Of a stretch of 64,000 bases of DNA, positions 47,001 through 54,586 are shown piece after piece. The translations under genes and the position numbers were made by a program. The notes beneath the pieces were generated by a model that was not told where the DNA came from, made no database searches, and saw only the letters and a list, made by a program, of their open reading frames with translations. Each line of letters starts with the position of its first letter. The first letter of the stretch is position 1. Origin of the DNA: Isoalcanivorax pacificus W11-5 (lineage in GTDB: Bacteria; Pseudomonadota; Gammaproteobacteria; Pseudomonadales; Alcanivoracaceae); NCBI RefSeq assembly GCF_000299335.2, contig NZ_CP004387.1, forward strand, positions 3,798,994-3,862,993. Reading direction: 5' to 3'.

Positions 47001-47199
47001 CTGCCAGGGCATTGCCGCTGGCGCTGCGCAGCGTCACCGTGGCGCCGGCAATGGCCGGGTCCACCACCACGCCACTCATGCTGTGTGTCGACGGCGTGCC
47101 GCCGTTGCCGCCGCCACCGCCCCCGCCGCCACAGGCGGAAAGCAGGCCCAGACCCAGCACGATCAGCACCGTGCGGACGGAAAAGGAAACTGTGTTCAT
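44059..47199 (-). CDS. large lipoprotein with carboxypeptidase-regulatory-like and Ca-binding-type repeats
   Basis: A 1046-residue lipoprotein: lipobox LGLLSAC (Cys23) followed by a polyglycine linker. A small beta domain (MSGVVVDPAIAGATVTLRSASGNALAAVVTTDNEGRFTINYPAG) resembles carboxypeptidase-regulatory-like folds. A long helical, TPR-like region covers about 130-980. The end carries thrombospondin type 3-like acidic repeats (DLDGDGRPDFFD, NIDGDGCPDSQD) that may bind calcium. It is probably a surface or periplasmic partner of the TonB receptor encoded next. The exact role is unknown. Confidence 0.75.
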   Translation of the reverse strand: MNTVSFSVRTVLIVLGLGLLSACGGGGGGGGNGGTPSTHSMSGVVVDPAIAGATVTLRSASGNALAAVVTTDNEGRFTINYPAGSSLSGAVLTSRGGEDVITGYSFRNAVLSAPVTGAEPVVSLLTSLVQYLIEEESLSAEAATQQVALWYGLSEAAVLSDPRDSAAVQYSALRLAGWLNALRDEEAPVTLIAGALLAANGDQTLARQQLIDNARAASTADNFALLAEVEAQFDASGAADAEQVAERFTLANLRVGMAHHINEYIGALNLDDPVTAANFDALVQAVWHANGRRGVPLDSARVVNLIRYALNEGEIELADLADENFTVPTLSGDRIAGITAARDAIDHTLPLAPGEFLGSDNARRLAYFYASDLSPFYRAERIFDGIMDDNVLDPLYQSIAAGQAAAGLLDQALVTLETRIFQAGQRIEAQKKVAQLLGGQGRTEDAREVMMAALDGADRIIASLGGPGFVGEDEAEMLISLVNFSRYSGNADLGERALEPLYQFALVNAGNADVRTLYGRVIGALGSATGLGPVPDAIAEYESGNLSLTEAEQLLAVYKTIVLGMPPLPNGTETVKALYLAVIAVYEDRLGQDPWPTVETFLTLREQGTNVDSSIRYMADVYGRNDRIDEFLALADTISSASQKSRALAAIAAWQTLAALEEQEVDVVLDELLADEESLGSSLDTILWTGTNYDGVGLLNLLIGLSQLEAAAAVIEYAGDIVGSDAWLEENADSANMLGSWGCAKVAFAWYRIGDRERADAEMDSCLAFMQGYSWSTPDVQFFSYSSVINNELVRMSDLQRIGVVAERMLPLAQASEDSRNNLMTVARFSALAGLNAVTQSALSSALESVPALPLPVGDDQSERNAKIALVRSYVATLLSVRETLRSRIVVDGVPDSDRQALLGWLETQVASLLSDNNAPLINEALALNSSEQRANAISAIALLLVDAGYAADAVGAANQIEYRPDREAALGAVAAAIVEHDDFPGSLHASRDLDGDGRPDFFDPVDSSAGENPFELDDNIDGDGCPDSQDRRPFFATDGLADCAA

Positions 47200-47296
47200 G
47201 GCGCAAGCCCCCCGAGAAAAGTTGAATCATTCATGCCGGGCCGGGATTCCCTGGCCGCCGGGCGACATCCTGTCGAGGCGTGCGGTGTGCGTGTCG

Positions 47297-47596
47297 TCAG
47301 TCGCAGATCACGTTGTGCAGCTGCATGGCGTGTGTCGGGTCCAGTTCCAGCAGCAGGCAACCATCACGACGTGCACTGGCGGAGTCCGGGAAGGTGAAAC
47401 GCTCGATGCCGTCGCAGGTGAGGTCCCGCGCCGCCAGCCAATCGGCCAGCACCGGGTCACCCACTTCCTGGGCAAAGCCTTCACCCAGGTTGATCCACTC
47501 GTCGCAGTTCAGGGCCAGCGCCGGCGCCTGATCGGCACCGGCCAGCGAGGCAAGGCCGCCGCACAGCAGCAGGGCAGGCAAGCGTGTTCGAGACAT
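47297..47596 (-). CDS. small exported hypothetical protein
   Basis: A 99-residue protein with signal peptide MSRTRLPALLLCGGLASLAGA. The mature part has four cysteines (NCDEW, LTCDGI, DGCLLLE, VICD) that could form two disulfides. I recognise no family. It is the first gene after the Fur-like box and is followed on the same strand by the large lipoprotein (97 bases), TonB receptor and MauG-like genes. Confidence 0.6.
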   Translation of the reverse strand: MSRTRLPALLLCGGLASLAGADQAPALALNCDEWINLGEGFAQEVGDPVLADWLAARDLTCDGIERFTFPDSASARRDGCLLLELDPTHAMQLHNVICD

Positions 47597-47674
47597 GGCA
47601 AATCCCCCGGTCCGATCTGAAGCAAAGACGGCTGCCGTGGCCGGCAGTCTTGAGGCGGAGATCGTAAATCTAAA

Positions 47675-47689
47675 TAATAATGATTATCA
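47675..47689. promoter_or_regulatory. Fur-like box upstream of the TonB/MauG operon
   Basis: TAATAATGATTATCA matches the 7-1-7 Fur motif (TGATAATnATTATCA on the other strand) at 14 of 15 positions, within a strongly AT-rich block. It lies 79 bases upstream of the first operon gene and 136 bases before the divergent PQQ dehydrogenase. Iron repression is inferred from the match. Confidence 0.7.
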
Positions 47690-47824
47690 ACCAATAAATG
47701 ATATTACATGGACATTATCCCGTTCACGTTGCCGCCCCCGCCTTCGCGCTATAGCCTCATTGGCACACCAACCCCTTGAATTGGAAGGCATGTCGAAGCC
47801 CACCCGCGACACCCGGAGTCCGCC

Positions 47825-49003
47825 ATGATCATTGCCCAAGCCGCCCGCTGGACCAGTGCCCTGCTGGCCCTCGTCGCCCTGAATGCCTGCTCGGCAGAAG
47901 ATGCCCGCCCGCCTGCGGGCAGCATCGGGGCCAGCCTGACCGTGCTGGAAACCAGTGCGCCGCAGACGTCCCAGGCACATGGTTTTGTTATCGAGACACT
48001 GGCCGAAGGCCTGGACCATCCCTGGTCGGTGGCTTTTCTGCCGGATGGAGCACTGTTGATCAGCGAACGCGCCGGCACCCTGCGGCGATTGTCGCCAGCC
48101 GGGCTCTCCGCACCGCTGGCCGGCGTGCCGGAGGTGGTGGCGGAGAATCAGGGTGGGCTGCTGGATATCGCGCTGCACCCGGACTTCGCCGAGCAGCCGT
48201 TCGTGTACCTCAGCTATGCCACCGCCTGTGCCGAAGGGGGCGCCACCACGGCGTTCGGGCGTGGCCGGCTGACAGACAATGGCCTGGTGGATTTCACCGA
48301 GCTATTCGCCGCCGATGCCTGCGCGCGCGGCGGCCGCCACCACGCAGGGCGCCTGCTGTTCGACCGGGACGGCTTTCTGTATCTGAGTGTCGGTGACCGC
48401 GGCCAGGACCCGCGTGCGCAGGACACCAGCGATCACGCCGGCACGCTGTTGCGTTTCCATGCCGACGGCAGCGTCCCGGCGGATAACCCGTTCGCGGGCG
48501 ACGACTCCGCCCGCCATGAAATCTGGAGTTACGGCCACCGCAATCCGCAGGGCCTGGCACTGCACCCGGACACGGGCGCCGTCTGGGAACAGGAGCATGG
48601 CCCGAAGGGCGGCGACGAGATCAACCTGATCCGCCCCGGCATCAACTACGGCTGGCCCCTCATTACCTACGGGCGCGAGTACAACGGCGACTACATCGGG
48701 CCGGCCGAACAGGACGGGCTGGAACAACCGCTGAAACACTGGACGCCTTCCATCGCGCCGTCGGGCATGGCGTTTTACCAGGGCGATGCCTTTCCCGAGT
48801 GGCGCGGTGATATTTTTGTCGGCGCCCTGGCGGGCACACACCTGGCACGGGTGCGTTTTGACGGCACGGAGGAAGTCAGCGAAGAAAAACTGCTGGCAGA
48901 CACCGGCTACCGGATCCGCGACGTACGCACGGGACCGGATGGTCGGCTCTATTTATTGACCGATGCACCAGACGGCAAACTGCTGCGGCTGTCACCGCCC
49001 TAG
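47825..49003 (+). CDS. PQQ-dependent sugar dehydrogenase (YliI/Asd type)
   Basis: A 392-residue lipoprotein dehydrogenase. The lipobox LVALNAC puts the acyl Cys at 20. The six-bladed propeller shows family stretches: LDHPWSVAFLPDGALLISERAGTL, GLLDIALHPDF, SYGHRNPQGLALHPDTGAVWEQEHGPKGGDEINLI and INYGWPLITYGREYNG, which carry the PQQ and calcium sites. It oxidises aldose sugars, feeding electrons to the chain. It is divergent from the Fur-box operon. Confidence 0.9.
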   Translation: MIIAQAARWTSALLALVALNACSAEDARPPAGSIGASLTVLETSAPQTSQAHGFVIETLAEGLDHPWSVAFLPDGALLISERAGTLRRLSPAGLSAPLAGVPEVVAENQGGLLDIALHPDFAEQPFVYLSYATACAEGGATTAFGRGRLTDNGLVDFTELFAADACARGGRHHAGRLLFDRDGFLYLSVGDRGQDPRAQDTSDHAGTLLRFHADGSVPADNPFAGDDSARHEIWSYGHRNPQGLALHPDTGAVWEQEHGPKGGDEINLIRPGINYGWPLITYGREYNGDYIGPAEQDGLEQPLKHWTPSIAPSGMAFYQGDAFPEWRGDIFVGALAGTHLARVRFDGTEEVSEEKLLADTGYRIRDVRTGPDGRLYLLTDAPDGKLLRLSPP

Positions 49004-49052
49004 ACTTTGGTCGGGCAGCCCGGGAAAAACGGAACTTGTTAACTGAATCACA

Positions 49053-49095
49053 CTGCCCTCCGGTGCGATAGTCCCAGCTTCGCAACGGAGGGCAG
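49053..49095. repeat. inverted repeat before the first GlyGly-CTERM gene
   Basis: CTGCCCTCCG (49053-49062) and CGGAGGGCAG (49086-49095) form a 10-bp stem with a 23-base loop. It lies in the 140-base gap after the PQQ dehydrogenase. It has no T-tract, so it may be a leader structure or an operator rather than a terminator. Confidence 0.4.
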
Positions 49096-49143
49096 GGACG
49101 CAGGCGCGCCCTCCGAACCAATAACATGTTCTCGGGGAAGCTC

Positions 49144-50517
49144 ATGCCACGTTCCGCATTTCGCCGTACGCCGCTGGCGGCGGCTGTTCTTGCCGCGCTG
49201 TCCGTGCCCGTCCAGGCCTCGCTGCTCGACGATGCCACGCCCGTTCTCACCCTCCGCACACTGCCCGAAGGTTATCGCTTCAGCAGCTTCGATGTGGCGG
49301 CACTGCCCGACGCACAGGTGGCTGTGGTCTGGACCGAACACCACAGCGGCCTGACCGACCCCGATCTGCTGGTACTGCAACGGTTCGACAACGACGGTGC
49401 CCCGGTGGGCGAGGCCCTGACGCTGTTTGAAGAACAGGCCAACACCTCGTCGCTGAGCCAGGCGCGTATCGCCGCAGATGAACAGGGCAATATGGTCGTG
49501 GCCTGGAATCACCAGGAAAGCGGCAGCCTTTCAACAGGCTGCAGTGGCATCGTGCAGTTTGTGCGCATCAGCGCGAACGGTGATATCTCCACGACAAGCT
49601 CCCCGGATGCAGGCGCCAGCGGCGGCTTGTGCCACCCGGCCGTGGCAATGGATGCGGACGGGGATTTCGCCGTGCTGTGGCTCGACGACAACAGCGTGCC
49701 CACCCAATACCTGCGCACCTTCCAGGCCAATGGCAACACGCTGGCCGGCCCGATACTGGTCGCCACCCCCAACGGCAACACGCCCGCCGCCCTGGCCATG
49801 CAACGTGACGGCACCCTGATGACGGCCTGGCGGACCAACAGCATTCTGCAGGGGCGCCGTATCAGCCTGAACGGCACCTCGCTGGGCGCCGCTGCCCGCC
49901 TTGACGGCAGTGAACTGACCGCCAGCCTGATTCAGCAGAACCCGGCCCTGGCCGCAGACCGGGACGGCGGGTTTGCCGCCCTCTGGTCCGAGTTCAATCC
50001 CAACGCCGACACGGAGGACATGGAAGTCACCGTGCGCGGCCAGCGCTGGCAGGCGGACGGCACGGCAGGCGATGCTTTCCTGCTCGCCAACATGGCCAAC
50101 AACGGTTCGGATTATTTCAGCGCGCCGGGCCTGGGTGCGGACAGCGAAGGCAACCTGGCAACGGCGTGGGTGTTGATGACGCCCCATTCCCCGGACACCC
50201 CGCAGGCCACGGCGCTGGATGCAGACAGCGAGGTGATCGGGGAGCCGCAGACGGCGTGGACAGACGGCATCACCGGCGACTCGGACCTGTCCACACCGCG
50301 TCTGGCCATGAGTGACGAGGTGATTGCCCTTGCCTGGACACACCGCACCGAATACGGAGAGCCGGAACAATTGCATCTGCGTCTTGCCCCGCCGCTGACC
50401 GACCCGGCCACCATTCCACCGCCGGCCACGGGGGGCGGTGGTGGCGGAGGGGGTGCAAGCTGGCTGTTCTGGCCTCTGGCCGCGCTTGGCCTGCTGCGCC
50501 GGCGAACACATCGCTGA
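49144..50517 (+). CDS. GlyGly-CTERM sorting domain protein
   Basis: A 457-residue secreted protein starting at the ATG at 49144 (GGGGAAG upstream; the in-frame ATG at 49126 is less likely). Signal peptide PLAAAVLAALSVPVQA. The body is made of repeated beta motifs (DAQVAVVWTEHHSG, GNMVVAWNH, DGDFAVLWLDD, EGNLATAWV) suggestive of a propeller. The tail TGGGGGGGGASWLFWPLAALGLLRRR is a GlyGly-CTERM signal cut by rhombosortase before type II secretion or surface release. It is a paralogue of the next gene. Confidence 0.8.
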   Translation: MPRSAFRRTPLAAAVLAALSVPVQASLLDDATPVLTLRTLPEGYRFSSFDVAALPDAQVAVVWTEHHSGLTDPDLLVLQRFDNDGAPVGEALTLFEEQANTSSLSQARIAADEQGNMVVAWNHQESGSLSTGCSGIVQFVRISANGDISTTSSPDAGASGGLCHPAVAMDADGDFAVLWLDDNSVPTQYLRTFQANGNTLAGPILVATPNGNTPAALAMQRDGTLMTAWRTNSILQGRRISLNGTSLGAAARLDGSELTASLIQQNPALAADRDGGFAALWSEFNPNADTEDMEVTVRGQRWQADGTAGDAFLLANMANNGSDYFSAPGLGADSEGNLATAWVLMTPHSPDTPQATALDADSEVIGEPQTAWTDGITGDSDLSTPRLAMSDEVIALAWTHRTEYGEPEQLHLRLAPPLTDPATIPPPATGGGGGGGGASWLFWPLAALGLLRRRTHR

Positions 50518-50564
50518 TCACTGCGCTGATAAAAACGACTTTCAAAAAATTGAGGGAACACTGC

Positions 50565-51995
50565 ATGTCACAGCCCATGTTTCGCCGCGCGCCACTGGCG
50601 GTCGCCATCCTGAGCGCGCTGTCCTTGCCGGCACAGTCGGCGCTGGTTGACGAAGAGGCCACGCCGGCCTTCGTGGTTCACAGCACCACTCAGGGCTATT
50701 CCATTTCCAGCTATGACATCGCCGCATTGCCGAACCGGCGTGTCGCCGTGCTCTGGACAGAACACCAGAGCGGCTCCAGTTTCCCCGACCGGGTGTTGCT
50801 GCAGCGATTTGATCACCAGGGCCAGCCCGTGGGCGAACAACTGACCCTGTTTGAAGAGGGCTTACTGGAGCTCATTCCCTCCTACACCGTGTCGCTGACC
50901 CACGCCCGTCTTGCCGCCGATGCCAGCGGCAACATGGTCGCCACCTGGGGCATACAGACCGGCCCGCTGAACACCGTCTGCGACGGCGACGCGGCGCTGG
51001 TGCGCATCCGCGCCAATGACACCATCACCGGCCTGTCGCTGGTGCAGGATGATCAAGTACTGACCGACGGCGGCCATTGCTACCCCTCGGTAGCGATGGA
51101 TGAAGACGGCGACTTCGCCGTGTTATGGCGCCACGAAACCGATGATCTCGACCGGTACATGCTGCGCACTTTCCTGGCCAACGGCACCCCCATTTCAGGC
51201 TACGTCGAAGTCGCCGAGCCGTCGATCAATCTCGCCGGCGGCGCCATCGCCATGCAGCGTGACGGCACCCTGCTGGTGGGCTGGCAAGCCGAACAGAGCG
51301 TGGGCCAGGAATTTATACTGGGTACCCGCTACAGCCTTGCCGGCGAAGCGCAGGACACCGTGCCGTTTCGCCTGGACAACGACTCCCAGGAAGGCTTCAG
51401 TGTGTTCCAGCGCGATCCGTCCCTGACGGCGGACCAGGAAGGCGGCTTTGTGGCGGTCTGGGCGCAGCTCACGCCACTGGCCGCCGACGAAGGCGACCCG
51501 GACAATGGCCTCTCCGTGCGCGGCCAGCGCTGGCGTGCGGACGGTACGCCGGGCGACAGCCTGCTCGCCGGCGGACGGCAATATAACGGCTCCAATTCCT
51601 TTTCCGCCCCCGGCGTGGGTGCTGATACGCAGGGCAACCTGGCCACTGCCTGGTTCTACAGAACACCCGGCGGGCAGTGGGACCCCGCCGCCACACTGCT
51701 CGATGCCAACAGCGAAGTGATTGGCGAGGCCGCCCAGCCGTTCGTTGAAGACCCTGCCACCGACACCCGCGTGAGCCATCCGCGTGTGGCGATGAACAAC
51801 CAGCTGATTGCCGTCGCCTGGAGCGAGCGCGAGGCCAGTAACAACGATACAGAACTCAAGGTGCGCATCTTCCCGCCGCTGGCGGAGCCGACGCCCGGCA
51901 GCAGTGGTGGCGGTGGTGGCGGTGGCCCGGTCGGCCCCCTGGCCCTGCTGGCCGTGCTGCTCGCCAGCACCTGGCGCCGCCTGTCACGACGCTGA
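50565..51995 (+). CDS. GlyGly-CTERM sorting domain protein, paralogue
   Basis: A 476-residue paralogue of the preceding protein, starting at the ATG at 50565 with GAGGG nine bases upstream. Signal peptide PLAVAILSALSLPAQS. The same internal motifs recur (NRRVAVLWTEHQSG, DASGNMVATW, DEDGDFAVLWRHETD, DTQGNLATAWF). The GlyGly-CTERM tail is SSGGGGGGGPVGPLALLAVLLASTWRRLSRR. The two genes are 47 bases apart and arose by tandem duplication. The function is unknown. Confidence 0.8.
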   Translation: MSQPMFRRAPLAVAILSALSLPAQSALVDEEATPAFVVHSTTQGYSISSYDIAALPNRRVAVLWTEHQSGSSFPDRVLLQRFDHQGQPVGEQLTLFEEGLLELIPSYTVSLTHARLAADASGNMVATWGIQTGPLNTVCDGDAALVRIRANDTITGLSLVQDDQVLTDGGHCYPSVAMDEDGDFAVLWRHETDDLDRYMLRTFLANGTPISGYVEVAEPSINLAGGAIAMQRDGTLLVGWQAEQSVGQEFILGTRYSLAGEAQDTVPFRLDNDSQEGFSVFQRDPSLTADQEGGFVAVWAQLTPLAADEGDPDNGLSVRGQRWRADGTPGDSLLAGGRQYNGSNSFSAPGVGADTQGNLATAWFYRTPGGQWDPAATLLDANSEVIGEAAQPFVEDPATDTRVSHPRVAMNNQLIAVAWSEREASNNDTELKVRIFPPLAEPTPGSSGGGGGGGPVGPLALLAVLLASTWRRLSRR

Positions 51996-52022
51996 CACCG
52001 GCGAAAAACGCTACACTGCCCA

Positions 52023-52071
52023 CGGGCCCGCCGGCAGGCATTCACATCCTGCTGGCAGGCCCCGTTTTTTT
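52023..52071 (+). terminator. rho-independent terminator after the GlyGly-CTERM pair
   Basis: A long stem with CGGGCC-GCCGGCAGG on one side and CCTGCTGGC-GGCCCCG on the other, followed by T7. It separates the pair from the glycosyltransferase gene. Confidence 0.8.
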
Positions 52072-52103
52072 CTGGCGTCTTTTTTTGCCGAACGGATACC
52101 GTG

Positions 52104-54182
52104 ATGGCCCAGCACCCACTCCTTCAGGCCGCCCTGCGTGCACAGCAGCAGGGACAACCACAACAGGCCGCCACCCTGTACCAGCGCCTGTTGCGGGAAC
52201 AGCCCGGCCATCCCGAAGGCACCCTGCACTATGCCCTGCTGCATGCGCAGTCGGGCCAGCCCGCCGCTGCCCTGGCATTACTTGATCCTCTTGCAGAGCG
52301 TTTTCCGGAGGTGCCTGCCGTACACATCAATCGTGCAGAGATACTGCGCCGGCTGGGGCGCTTTGAAGAAGCCATCGCCTGCCTGCGCACATTGATTCAC
52401 CAGATGCCGGACCAGCCACTGATACGCTTCAACCTCGCGCTGGCGTTGCGCGGCGCGGGCCATCTGGACGATGCCATCCGTGAATACCAGGCGGTACTGC
52501 AGCAAAAGCCGGACTATGCGGATGCCTGGTATAACCTCGGCAACACCCAGCTCGAAGCGGGCCACAACGACGATGCCCTGCGCAGCTATGAAGAAGCGCT
52601 GTCCCTGACGCCCGTTGCGCAGCAGCCACGGGTGCTCAACAACCTGGGCAGCACGTTGATTTACCAGCGGCGCTATGGCGACGCCGAAGCCCCCCTCCGG
52701 CGCGCCATCGACATCGCGCCGGGCTACGCGGAGGCGCATCTGAACCTGGGCGTGACGCGGGAACGGCTCGGGCAGATCGCCGAGGCCGCCACCCATTTCC
52801 GTCGCGTGGCCACCTTGCAGCCCGCGCACTGGTGGCATGCCCTGCGCGCCGACATTCTGTGCCCGGAAGTGTTTCCCACGTCGGCAGCCATCGACCACTG
52901 GCGGCAGGGTTTTGCAGACACCATTGCCCGCTGGCGCGAGCAGCCCGGCCAGCTTGACCCGGCGCAATTGCAGCACAGCGGTGTCGAACCGCCGCCCACC
53001 CTGATGTACCAGGGCCGCGAAGACCGGGCGCTGAAAAGTGCTTACGCCGACATGCTCGCACCAAGGCTGCCCGCGTTTGAACCGCCCGCCGCCCGCACCG
53101 GTGTCGACCGTTACCGCATCGGCTTTTTCGTCAATCACGGCCACGAGGCCATTTTTGCGCGCAGCATGCTCGGCATTTTTCAGCGTCTCGACCGGCAACG
53201 TTTCGAGATCGTTGTCGCCGTGACGCAACCGGCGCTGCAACATACCCGGACACTGCTACCCATTGAGGATCTGTGCTGGCTGCCCCTGAGCACTGTGGTC
53301 AACCAGGCCGCTGCGCAATTACGCGCCGCGCAACTGGACCTGCTGTATCACTGGGAAACAGGCTCGGATTCCGGCAATTACTTCATGCCCTGGTTCAGGA
53401 CGGCGCCAATGCAATGCACAAGCTGGGGCTGGCCACTGACCACAGGTATTCCGGCGATGGACTATTTTCTGTCGTCCGCATTGGTAGAACCGCAGGATGC
53501 CCAGCGATTGTATCGGGAAAAATTGCTGTGCATGCCGAGCAATCTGTTCACCTGGGCCGAGCCACCCGCGCTGCCAGCCCGTGCGGCAACGCGCTCAGAT
53601 TTCGGTTTCAGCGAACGGGATCACCTGTACCTGTGTCATCAGAATCCGCGCAAGATCCACCCGGATTTCGACGGCCTCGCCGCCGCCATTCTGCAACGCG
53701 ATCCACACGCCCGACTGTTATTGATCGGCAGCCCCACCGGCAGCGAAACCGCGCCACTGCGGGCGCGATTGCAACACCATCTCGGCCCGCTCGCCGAACG
53801 CGTGCACATCCTGCCGCGCATGCCGCGCGAGCAATATCTTTCACTGGTCAGTCTGGTGGATGTGGCCCTGGACCCGCCGCACTACACCGGCGCCAACACC
53901 AGCTTCGATGCGCTGGGCCTGGGCGTGCCGGTCGTGACATTGCAGTCCACATTGCTGCGGGGGAATTTCACTTGCGGGCTGTATCAGCAGCTGGGCAACA
54001 CGGCACTTGTTGCCCACGATGCCGCGCACTATATCGAGAGCGCCCTGTTGCTTGGCGGCGACCTGGCCTTGCGGCAGCACTGGCGCGATACACTGCTGTC
54101 CGGTGGTGAGCGCCTGTTCCGTGACGAGCGTGCTGTCAGCGAACTGGAAACGGCCTTGCTGACCATGCTCGCTCAGCGCTGA
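52104..54182 (+). CDS. TPR domain GT41-like (SPINDLY/OGT) glycosyltransferase
   Basis: A protein of about 692 residues. The N-terminal third (about 10-240) is tetratricopeptide repeats (ADAWYNLGNTQLEAGHNDDALRSYEEALSLTP). The C-terminal half resembles the catalytic lobe of O-GlcNAc transferase family GT41: YRIGFFVNHGHEAIFARSMLGIF, DLLYHWETGSDSGNYFM, YLCHQNPRKIHPDFDGLAAAIL and VDVALDPPHYTGANTSFDALGLGVPVVTL. It would glycosylate a protein or other acceptor in the cytoplasm. ATG at 52104 is chosen over GTG at 52101. Confidence 0.88.
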   Translation: MAQHPLLQAALRAQQQGQPQQAATLYQRLLREQPGHPEGTLHYALLHAQSGQPAAALALLDPLAERFPEVPAVHINRAEILRRLGRFEEAIACLRTLIHQMPDQPLIRFNLALALRGAGHLDDAIREYQAVLQQKPDYADAWYNLGNTQLEAGHNDDALRSYEEALSLTPVAQQPRVLNNLGSTLIYQRRYGDAEAPLRRAIDIAPGYAEAHLNLGVTRERLGQIAEAATHFRRVATLQPAHWWHALRADILCPEVFPTSAAIDHWRQGFADTIARWREQPGQLDPAQLQHSGVEPPPTLMYQGREDRALKSAYADMLAPRLPAFEPPAARTGVDRYRIGFFVNHGHEAIFARSMLGIFQRLDRQRFEIVVAVTQPALQHTRTLLPIEDLCWLPLSTVVNQAAAQLRAAQLDLLYHWETGSDSGNYFMPWFRTAPMQCTSWGWPLTTGIPAMDYFLSSALVEPQDAQRLYREKLLCMPSNLFTWAEPPALPARAATRSDFGFSERDHLYLCHQNPRKIHPDFDGLAAAILQRDPHARLLLIGSPTGSETAPLRARLQHHLGPLAERVHILPRMPREQYLSLVSLVDVALDPPHYTGANTSFDALGLGVPVVTLQSTLLRGNFTCGLYQQLGNTALVAHDAAHYIESALLLGGDLALRQHWRDTLLSGGERLFRDERAVSELETALLTMLAQR

Positions 54183-54190
54183 CGCGCGTT

Positions 54191-54463
54191 TTACTCGCAC
54201 TCTCCACGCCGCCAGGACATTACCGGCGGCTGGATACACGCCTGGCAGCTATTGCCAAACTGCCCCAGCGCCTGCCCGTCTTCACCGAAACCGCACACCG
54301 GGTCATGAATCATCGTGCACACAGCACGCTCAGGCGGAATGCCGGTTTTTTCGCAGCGGGTGGCGCCGTCCGGCATCGTCGGGCTGCTCTGGCAGCCAGT
54401 GATGGCAAGGACACCGGCTACCAGGCTGGGGGCCATCAGGCGACGAATCAGCATGTCCTTCAT
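54191..54463 (-). CDS. Kazal-like small lipoprotein
   Basis: A 90-residue lipoprotein from the ATG at 54463 (AAGGAG upstream). The lipobox is AITGC (Cys24). The mature part holds six cysteines with CTMIHDPVCGFGEDGQALGQFGNSCQAC, the core spacing of Kazal-type serine protease inhibitor domains (CxxxxDPVCGxxG). It could protect the cell surface from proteases. It is convergent with the glycosyltransferase (8-base gap) and divergent from mltF. Confidence 0.75.
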   Translation of the reverse strand: MKDMLIRRLMAPSLVAGVLAITGCQSSPTMPDGATRCEKTGIPPERAVCTMIHDPVCGFGEDGQALGQFGNSCQACIQPPVMSWRRGECE

Positions 54464-54586
54464 GGTGCGCTCCTTGAGTTGCAGAGGTCGGTCCACGGCC
54501 ACCATGGGCCAGCGGTATCGACACAGGGTACACTGAATGCCAACACTAATAAGTTAACAAATGTTTTACCGGGGGAGTCCTGTCTT

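Noticed and set aside
47103-47140. Polyglycine codon run in the large lipoprotein as a phase-variable tract
   Set aside because: The codons are mixed (GGC, GGG, GGT) and not a uniform short repeat, so slippage is unlikely.
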